Source of the DNA: an uncultured Clostridia bacterium
GTDB lineage: Bacteria > Bacillota > Clostridia > Oscillospirales > Oscillospiraceae
Length of the DNA: 19,625 nt
Assembly (NCBI GenBank): GCA_946006895.1
Contig: CAMFZO010000010.1
Span: forward strand, 1 to 19,625
Reading direction: 5' to 3'
Shown here: piece after piece, positions 15,355 to 19,625 of the stretch
How the letters are laid out: each line of letters starts with the position of its first letter
Position numbering within the stretch: the first letter of the stretch is position 1
Translations under genes and position numbers: made by a program
The notes under the pieces: model-generated
The model's database searches: none
What the model was told of the DNA's origin: nothing
The model's input: the letters and a program-made list of their open reading frames with translations, nothing else

Positions 15355-15938
15355 TCTTCCGTATTCTGGACAGCCGGGAGGTATCAGAGGAACAGCTTTC
15401 TCTGTGGCTTTCGGAGATGGAGCCGGAAAAACGGGAGAAGACCGCCGCCATGGTGGGCGAGGCAAAACCTGCCCGCGTCTGCGCCGACCATTTGGCGCGG
15501 ACTATGGTAAAAGTGGTTAGCGGGGCGAAAGAGGTGCGTTTTGCCTGTGACCGCCTGGGAAAGCCCTATGCCGTGGACCTGCCGTTGCAATTCAACCTCT
15601 CCCATTCCGGGCCTTATGCGCTGTGCGCTGTGTCGGCGCATCCCGTTGGCGCAGATATTCAGGTGCTGCGTCCTGTGAAGGATGCCCTGATCCGGCGGGT
15701 CTGCTCGCCGGAAGAACTGGCTTATCTCTGCGCACAGGCGGATCGTTCCTTGCAGACTGCACGATTTATCCAGCTCTGGACGGTGAAAGAGGCCCTGCTC
15801 AAATGCGACGGTACCGGCATCCGCAGGGAACTGCGGACTGTGAACACCGTTACTGACGGAAACCTGTCCGTGCCCGGTTATGGACTGTATACCCGGCTGT
15901 GTGAGAACTACGCTTTTTCCGTGATATATGAAGAATAA
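15351..15938 (+). CDS. Sfp-type 4'-phosphopantetheinyl transferase
   Basis: A 195-aa protein, slightly short for the Sfp/Gsp class. Motifs: F81-N-L-S-H85-S-G (P2), V-G100-A-D102-I-Q104 (metal site), and F-I-Q-L-W143-T-V-K146-E147-A-L-L-K followed by G-T-G-I (P3). The family moves the phosphopantetheine arm of CoA onto a serine of carrier proteins. D102 and E147 are the retained Mg2+ ligands. The usual G-x-D-x-E/D third acidic residue is Gln104 here, as in some Sfp-type enzymes that use two acidic ligands. No carrier-protein or synthase gene is nearby, so the target (fatty acid ACP or a peptide/polyketide carrier elsewhere) is unknown. It starts within an ATGA overlap with the membrane protein gene. 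Confidence 0.88.
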   Translation: MIFRILDSREVSEEQLSLWLSEMEPEKREKTAAMVGEAKPARVCADHLARTMVKVVSGAKEVRFACDRLGKPYAVDLPLQFNLSHSGPYALCAVSAHPVGADIQVLRPVKDALIRRVCSPEELAYLCAQADRSLQTARFIQLWTVKEALLKCDGTGIRRELRTVNTVTDGNLSVPGYGLYTRLCENYAFSVIYEE

Positions 15939-15973
15939 CAGCGGCGCCCGTGTAAGGCGCCGCTGTTATTCTG
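15936..15973. terminator. Terminator shared by the PPTase gene and the convergent BMC operon
   Basis: A perfect 13-bp stem (15936-15948 with 15956-15968, AACAGCGGCGCC/GGCGCCGCTGTT) and 7-nt loop. The left arm begins in the PPTase stop codon itself, and tpiA ends at 15979 on the other strand. The + side has TTATTCTGTCTTTTT after the stem. The - side has only TTATTCTTC, so it should work better for the + strand. Confidence 0.8.
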
Positions 15974-15978
15974 TCTTT

Positions 15979-16731
15979 TTATCTGTCGTTAAAATTAACG
16001 ACCTTTTCAAATTTTTCCGCCACCAGGCTGGCGCCTCCGATGAGGCCCCCGTCGATCTCCGGCTGGCTCATAAGCTCATTGGCGTTTTTGTCGTTCATAC
16101 TGCCGCCGTAGAGGATACGGACGTTCTCCGCCGCATAACCGAACAGCTCCTTGACAGCGCCGCGAATGGCGGCAATAGTCCGGTTGGCATCGGCAGCTGT
16201 GGCGGTCATACCGGTGCCGATGGCCCAGACCGGCTCATAGGCGATGACGCAGTCGGTGATGTCCGCCGTGGAAACGCCGTGCAGCGCCGCCTTGGTCTGC
16301 AGACAGACCACCTCGTTGGTGATGCCCGTCTGCTTCTGCTCCAGGCTCTCACCGACACAGATAATGGGCTTCAGCCCGTTTTCCAGCACCTTAAGGACTT
16401 TCTTATTGACGGTCTCGTCGGTCTCGCCGAAATACTGCCGGCGCTCCGAGTGGCCGAGAATAACGTATTCCACGCCCAACTCCTTCAGGCTGGCACAGTT
16501 GGCCTCGCCGGTGAAAGCACCCTTGTCCTCAAAATGGACGTTCTGCGCGCCCAGATGCAGCTCAGTACCCTTGACCTGGGCGGCTGCCGCGAATAAACTC
16601 ACCGTCATGGGGCAGACGACGATCTCCACATTGGACTTCGGTTGGATGGTCTTCAACTGCTGGATCAGGGCGACGGTCTCCGCAGGCGTCTTGTTCATCT
16701 TCCAGTTACCTGCGATCATGGGTCTTCTCAT
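15979..16731 (-). CDS. tpiA: Triosephosphate isomerase
   Basis: A 250-aa protein of full family length with all key residues: N9-W-K11-M-N, I-L-G-H94-S-E-R-R, Y165-E166-P-V-W-A-I-G-T-G (catalytic Glu and loop 6), Y-G-G-S at 208-211 and G-G-A-S at 232-235. It interconverts glyceraldehyde-3-phosphate and dihydroxyacetone phosphate. It is the last gene of the microcompartment operon, 15 nt after the DeoC/ferredoxin-motif gene, with GAGG about 9 nt before its ATG. It has no N-terminal encapsulation helix, so it may act outside the shell or enter by association. The placement suggests it handles the triose phosphate released by the two DeoC proteins. It could also be the genome's only tpiA. Confidence 0.97.
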   Translation of the reverse strand: MRRPMIAGNWKMNKTPAETVALIQQLKTIQPKSNVEIVVCPMTVSLFAAAAQVKGTELHLGAQNVHFEDKGAFTGEANCASLKELGVEYVILGHSERRQYFGETDETVNKKVLKVLENGLKPIICVGESLEQKQTGITNEVVCLQTKAALHGVSTADITDCVIAYEPVWAIGTGMTATAADANRTIAAIRGAVKELFGYAAENVRILYGGSMNDKNANELMSQPEIDGGLIGGASLVAEKFEKVVNFNDR

Positions 16732-16746
16732 ACCACAGCCCTCAGA

Positions 16747-17577
16747 TCAATAGAGATTCTTGCGGATTTCCACGTTACCCGTCGGGCACTGATTCTTGCA
16801 GTTGCCGCAGTTGATGCACTTGTGCTCGTCGTCCTTGACGCCGGAGACGATCTTGCCCGTGGAGCTGGCGCCGATACGGTTGGCACCGGCGTTGATCATG
16901 TTGACAGCGTCGGTGTAGGTACGAACGCCGCCGGAGGCCTTCACGCCCATGTCGGGGCCGACGGTCTCACGCATCAGGCGGACATCTTCCACAGTCGCGC
17001 CGCCGGTGGAGAAGCCGGTGGAGGTCTTGACGAAGTGGGCACCGGCCAGCTTGGCCACGGTGCAGGCCTTGACCTTTTCCTCATCGGTCAGCAGGCAGCA
17101 TTCGATGATGACCTTGACCTGTGCGCGGCCCTTGACGGCATTGACGACGCCCTCGATGTCGCGCTTGACCAGCATCCAGTCGCCGGACTTGACGGCACCG
17201 ATATTGATGACCATGTCGATCTCCTTGGCACCCTTGGTAGCGGCGTCGGAGGCCTCAAAAGCCTTGGTTTCCGGCGTGCAGGCGCCGAGAGGGAAGGCAA
17301 TGACACAGCAGGGCGTCACACCGCTGCCCTCGAGCTGCTGGGCCACGTACTGGATATAAGACGGATTGACGCAGACGCTGGCGGTGTGGTACTTTTTGGC
17401 CTCATCACAGATCTTACGGATGTCCGTAAGGCTGGCTTCCGGCTTCAGATAGGTGTGGTCGATATATTTTGCCATGTCGGCAGCGTTGTTGCCGGCGGCA
17501 GCAGGCGCGGAGACGTTTGCGCCGTATTTGGAGCAGATCTCCTCCGTGACCTGGCGGATAATTTCATTGATATCCAT
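16747..17577 (-). CDS. deoC: Deoxyribose-phosphate aldolase with BMC-targeting helix and C-terminal [4Fe-4S] motif
   Basis: A 276-aa protein. Residues 1-19 form an amphipathic helix (M-D-I-N-E-I-I-R-Q-V-T-E-E-I), then an Ala/Pro linker (23-32), typical of microcompartment encapsulation peptides. Residues about 35-245 are a complete DERA barrel: D40-H-T, D121 in E-I-D-M-V-I-N-I-G, Schiff-base K184 in H-F-V-K-T-S-T-G-F, K213 in V-K-A-S-G-G-V-R-T, and phosphate-site G-A-S-S (about 236-239). Residues 254-265 add C254-x2-C257-x2-C260-x3-C264-P, a ferredoxin-type [4Fe-4S] ligand set not part of normal DERA. Reaction: 2-deoxyribose-5-phosphate to glyceraldehyde-3-phosphate plus acetaldehyde. AAAGGAAA precedes the ATG, 18 nt after the divergent DeoC stop. 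A role for the cluster is unknown. Confidence 0.93.
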   Translation of the reverse strand: MDINEIIRQVTEEICSKYGANVSAPAAAGNNAADMAKYIDHTYLKPEASLTDIRKICDEAKKYHTASVCVNPSYIQYVAQQLEGSGVTPCCVIAFPLGACTPETKAFEASDAATKGAKEIDMVINIGAVKSGDWMLVKRDIEGVVNAVKGRAQVKVIIECCLLTDEEKVKACTVAKLAGAHFVKTSTGFSTGGATVEDVRLMRETVGPDMGVKASGGVRTYTDAVNMINAGANRIGASSTGKIVSGVKDDEHKCINCGNCKNQCPTGNVEIRKNLY

Positions 17578-17595
17578 GGTTGTTTCCTTTCCGTA

Positions 17596-18348
17596 TTACT
17601 TTCTTGCCTCTTCGGCGATTTTTGCCGTGGCCGTCAGGCCGAGACGGGTGGCGCCTGCTGCCAGCAGACTTTCCGCCTGGGCCAGGGTTTTGATGCCGCC
17701 GTCGATCTTAATGCCCACATTCCTGCCGAGAATGTCGTAGGCGAGGCGGACATCCTCCACCCGTGCGCCGTGGCCGCTGAGCATATTCTGGATCTTCACA
17801 AAATCCACGCCGCTGCTGCGGAGCATGGTCAGAACGGCCCGCTTCTCGTCGGCGGTGAAAAGGGCGTGCTCAAAAACGGCTTTGAGCTTGGCCTTGCCGC
17901 AGGCAAAGCGCACCAGCTCCTCCAATTCCCGCTGGGCAACGTCCAGCCGGCCGGACTTGATGGCCAGGACGTTGATGGCAACGTCGATCTCCGTCGCGCC
18001 GTTGGCCATACATTCCCGCAGCTCGGCCAGTTTTGCCGCCTGGGACATACAGCCGTGGGGGAAACCAATGGCGGTGCCTACGGCCACGGGACTGCCCAAC
18101 AGAGCCTCCCGCGCCGCCGGGACATAGTAGGGCGCGACACAGACCGCTGCCACGGAATACTTCCGCGCCACGGCACATTCGGCCTTGATCTTGTCCAGCG
18201 TGGTGTCAGAATTCAGCAGAGAATGTTCCAGATGGGCCACCACGTCCGCGCCTGTCACCAGTCCGGCGCAGGGCGCAGGGGCGGCATCCATGTGGAAATA
18301 GGCCAGGACCTGACGCTCCACTTCTTTTCTGATTGCTTCTACATCCAT
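17596..18348 (-). CDS. Divergent DeoC-family aldolase with BMC-targeting helix
   Basis: A 250-aa DERA-fold protein. Residues 1-18 form an amphipathic helix (M-D-V-E-A-I-R-K-E-V-E-R-Q-V-L), followed by an A/P linker (encapsulation peptide type). The catalytic set is kept: D122 in E-I-D-V-A-I-N-V, K185 in F-V-K-I-Q-N-M-L, K214 in I-K-I-D-G-G-I-K-T. Substrate-site positions differ from canonical DERA: D-H-T is E41-H-S, K-T-S-T-G is K-I-Q-N-M, and the phosphate-binding G-A-S-S is G-L-T-A (237-240). It may therefore act on another aldol or serve a structural role beside the canonical DeoC. It starts 1 nt after the BMC-P stop (18350) and precedes deoC in the operon. No ferredoxin motif is present. 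Confidence 0.85.
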   Translation of the reverse strand: MDVEAIRKEVERQVLAYFHMDAAPAPCAGLVTGADVVAHLEHSLLNSDTTLDKIKAECAVARKYSVAAVCVAPYYVPAAREALLGSPVAVGTAIGFPHGCMSQAAKLAELRECMANGATEIDVAINVLAIKSGRLDVAQRELEELVRFACGKAKLKAVFEHALFTADEKRAVLTMLRSSGVDFVKIQNMLSGHGARVEDVRLAYDILGRNVGIKIDGGIKTLAQAESLLAAGATRLGLTATAKIAEEARK

Positions 18349-18349
18349 G

Positions 18350-18637
18350 CTAATGATACTCCCTTACTTCGCCGTCGATGGTCAGGTGGTCGATGACGCC
18401 GCAGATGGTAAGGTCGGCAATGCACTGGCGGCCCAGAAACATATTTGCCGCGCCGCCGTCCACATTGACGATGACCGTATCACCGACGCCGGCGTCCGCC
18501 ACATCGAAGGCGATGGCCTGATTGCCGGTCATCTTGCCGTCGTCATCGAGATAGTCAATGATCATCAGCTTCTGACCGTAGTAGCCCGCATCCTTGACGG
18601 TGGAGACGACGTTTCCGACGACTCTTGCCAGCTTCAT
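18350..18637 (-). CDS. BMC-P shell vertex protein (EutN/CcmL family)
   Basis: A 95-aa protein with the family pattern M-K-L-A-R-V-V-G-N-V-V-S-T-V-K, G-Q-K-L-M-I-I-D, A-F-D-V-A-D-A-G-V-G-D-T-V-I-V and a closing A-D-L-T-I-C-G-V-I-D. Proteins of this family form pentamers that cap the twelve vertices of microcompartment shells. The start overlaps the stop of the upstream BMC-H gene by 4 nt (ATGA), giving translational coupling. The stop TAG is one base before the divergent deoC start. Confidence 0.95.
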   Translation of the reverse strand: MKLARVVGNVVSTVKDAGYYGQKLMIIDYLDDDGKMTGNQAIAFDVADAGVGDTVIVNVDGGAANMFLGRQCIADLTICGVIDHLTIDGEVREYH

Positions 18638-18909
18638 CCCATTTTCGGGAGGATGCCCTCCACGTCGTCATGGGGAGAGGGGATCACGTGGCAGCCGTAA
18701 AGCTCGCCAACGCGCTTTGCAGCGGTAGCGCCTGCGTCGACGGCGGCCTTGACAGCGCCCACGTCGCCGCGAACCATAACGGTGACCAGACCGGAGCCGA
18801 TCTGCTCCTTGCCGATGAGATGAACGTCAGCCGCCTTGACCATGGCGTCGGCTGCTTCGACAGAGCCGATGAGGCCGCGGGTCTCGACCATTCCCAGTGC
18901 TAATTTCAT
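18634..18909 (-). CDS. BMC-H hexameric shell protein
   Basis: A 91-aa single Pfam BMC-domain protein of the PduA/EutM type: M-K-L-A-L-G-M-V-E-T-R-G-L-I-G, A-A-D-A-M-V-K-A-A, pore loop Q36-I-G-S-G40, V-R-G-D-V-G-A-V-K-A-A-V-D-A-G, and a C-terminal H-V-I-P-S-P-H-D-D-V. It differs from the next BMC-H copy (19201-19476) at only seven positions (8, 16, 17, 28, 35, 89, 90). Hexamers tile the shell facets and their central pores pass small metabolites. The ribosome site GGAGG lies inside the last codons of the upstream BMC-P gene, whose stop is 3 nt before this start. Confidence 0.97.
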   Translation of the reverse strand: MKLALGMVETRGLIGSVEAADAMVKAADVHLIGKEQIGSGLVTVMVRGDVGAVKAAVDAGATAAKRVGELYGCHVIPSPHDDVEGILPKMG

Positions 18910-18912
18910 TCT

Positions 18913-19197
18913 TTATTCCTCCAAATCAGATTTTAGTTGTACGTTATAAGAGTCGATAAAGCCTACGATGGCGGAATCCGCCGGGGTTCGCTTGGTGCGG
19001 AACATCCGTCCGGCCTCCTTGGAGCCGATCATGTAGACAAAATCGCCTTTTCCGGCCTGCCGGGTGGAGTCCGCCGCAACGATCATTTTAGTTTTTTTGC
19101 CTTTTTCAATGAGCTGCACCACCAGAAGCGGGATATTTTCCAGGTTGGGCTCCTTGACGGTGGCAACTACCGTTCCGACGACCTCACCGATATACAT
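18913..19197 (-). CDS. Second BMC-P shell vertex protein (EutN/CcmL family)
   Basis: A 94-aa protein: M-Y-I-G-E-V-V-G-T-V-V-A-T-V-K at the start, L-L-V-V-Q-L-I, A-A-D-S-T-R-Q-A-G-K-G-D-F-V-Y, R-T-K-R-T-P-A-D-S-A-I-V-G-F-I-D near the end. It is clearly related to, but well diverged from, the BMC-P at 18350-18637, so the two may form distinct or mixed pentamers. The ATG is 3 nt after the upstream BMC-H stop with no strong ribosome site, which suggests translational coupling. Confidence 0.94.
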   Translation of the reverse strand: MYIGEVVGTVVATVKEPNLENIPLLVVQLIEKGKKTKMIVAADSTRQAGKGDFVYMIGSKEAGRMFRTKRTPADSAIVGFIDSYNVQLKSDLEE

Positions 19198-19200
19198 GGC

Positions 19201-19476
19201 TTAGCCGATGGTGGGCAGGATGCCCTCCACGTCGTCGTGGGGAGAGGGGATCACGTGGCAGCCGTAGAGCTCGCCGACGCGCTTTGCGGCGGTAGCGCCT
19301 GCGTCAACAGCGGCCTTAACAGCGCCGACGTCGCCGCGAACCATGACGGTGACCAGGCCGGAACCGATCTGGGTCTTGCCGATGAGGTGGACGTTTGCAG
19401 CCTTGACCATAGCGTCGGCAGCTTCAATGGCGCCGATGAGGCCGCGGGTCTCAATCATACCAAGTGCTAATTTCAT
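19201..19476 (-). CDS. BMC-H hexameric shell protein, second copy
   Basis: A 91-aa protein, near-identical to the BMC-H at 18634-18909 (84 of 91 residues). It has I8, A16-I17, N28 and T35 beside the pore loop Q-I-G-S-G, and ends in L-P-T-I-G. AAAGGAGA about 9 nt before the ATG is the strongest ribosome site of this operon part, suggesting that this copy is made in large amounts. It lies 33 nt downstream of a third BMC-H. Confidence 0.97.
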   Translation of the reverse strand: MKLALGMIETRGLIGAIEAADAMVKAANVHLIGKTQIGSGLVTVMVRGDVGAVKAAVDAGATAAKRVGELYGCHVIPSPHDDVEGILPTIG

Positions 19477-19509
19477 TGTAACAATCTCCTTTGAAAAATT
19501 TGTCGGGGC

Positions 19510-19625
19510 TTAGCCGATGGTGGGCAGAATGCCCTCCACGTCGTTGTGGGGAGAGGGAATCACGTGGCAACCGTAGAGCTCGCCGACGCGCTTTGCGGCG
19601 GTAGCGCCTGCGTCAACAGCGGCCT
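19510..19625 (-). CDS. BMC-H hexameric shell protein, third copy, C-terminal fragment
   Basis: The last 37 codons and stop of a third BMC-H gene that continues past the right edge. Its visible end matches the 19201-19476 copy except for Asn in place of the first Asp in P-H-D-D-V, and it ends L-P-T-I-G. Its N-terminal part, promoter and any further cargo genes lie outside the window. Confidence 0.95.
   Translation of the reverse strand, partial: AAVDAGATAAKRVGELYGCHVIPSPHNDVEGILPTIG

Larger units (their letters stand above)
18634..19625 (-). repeat. Near-identical tandem BMC-H gene copies
   Basis: Segments 18634-18909, 19201-19476 and 19510-19625 align along their length with only scattered differences, and many differences between the first two are silent. 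The second BMC-P gene is inserted between copies one and two. Duplication followed by gene conversion or purifying selection would explain this. The repeats are a possible site of recombination or misassembly. Confidence 0.85.

Noticed and set aside
16642..18396. A 584-codon open frame on the plus strand
   Set aside because: Antisense shadow of the two deoC genes, which have full catalytic motifs, ribosome sites and operon spacing.
18634..19625. Repeats at the right edge as a possible mobile element or CRISPR
   Set aside because: The repeated units are full BMC-H genes in frame with an intervening BMC-P gene; no short repeat/spacer pattern and no transposase.

Overview
The window looks like a chromosomal segment of a GC-rich, gut-type Clostridia member, most plausibly Oscillospiraceae (Oscillibacter/Dysosmobacter-like). 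This is inferred from the ylxM-ffh-rpsP-khpA gene order, strong AGGAGG ribosome binding sites, consensus sigma-A promoters, two large exported proteins with C-terminal SLH triplets, and the protein sequences themselves. No database search was possible. No tRNA, rRNA, CRISPR array, insertion sequence or phage gene was seen.

Layout. (1) 1-3547, + strand: the 3' end of a nicotinate phosphoribosyltransferase, a small membrane protein, and a 910-aa exported SLH protein with a caspase-like (clan CD) His/Cys pair and four Cys-rich repeats, closed by a 14-bp terminator. (2) 3585-5330: a DUF4430-type lipoprotein, a tail-anchored zinc-ribbon protein, and a small XRE regulator with its own promoter. Back-to-back terminators then separate these from (3) a minus-strand YibE/F-family membrane protein (5335-6804) driven by a perfect consensus promoter. 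(4) 6805-7184 is an AT-rich intergenic region. It leads into a 1732-aa exported multidomain protein (beta-rich repeats, PHP metallohydrolase, GATase1-like domain, OB-fold-like region, three SLH repeats). (5) 12540-14853: a perfect consensus promoter followed by the housekeeping cluster ylxM, ffh, rpsP and khpA. The rimM-trmD-rplS genes that usually follow are absent. A 297-bp spacer, a 67-aa membrane protein and an Sfp-type phosphopantetheinyl transferase lie there instead.

(6) 15979-19625, minus strand, running off the right edge: a bacterial microcompartment (BMC) operon. In transcription order it encodes BMC-H (partial), BMC-H, BMC-P, BMC-H, BMC-P, a divergent DeoC homologue, a canonical DeoC carrying a C-terminal four-Cys [4Fe-4S] motif, and triosephosphate isomerase. 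Spacings of -4 to about 33 nt indicate one transcript. Both DeoC proteins start with a short amphipathic helix and linker of the type that targets cargo into BMCs.

Inferred function: a sugar-phosphate-utilising compartment in which 2-deoxyribose-5-phosphate is cleaved to acetaldehyde and glyceraldehyde-3-phosphate, with TpiA passing the triose phosphate to glycolysis. Acetaldehyde-processing enzymes would have to lie beyond the window. The DeoC/ferredoxin-motif fusion, the second DeoC with an altered phosphate site, and TpiA inside the operon are the most unusual features and the best candidates for an undescribed variant.
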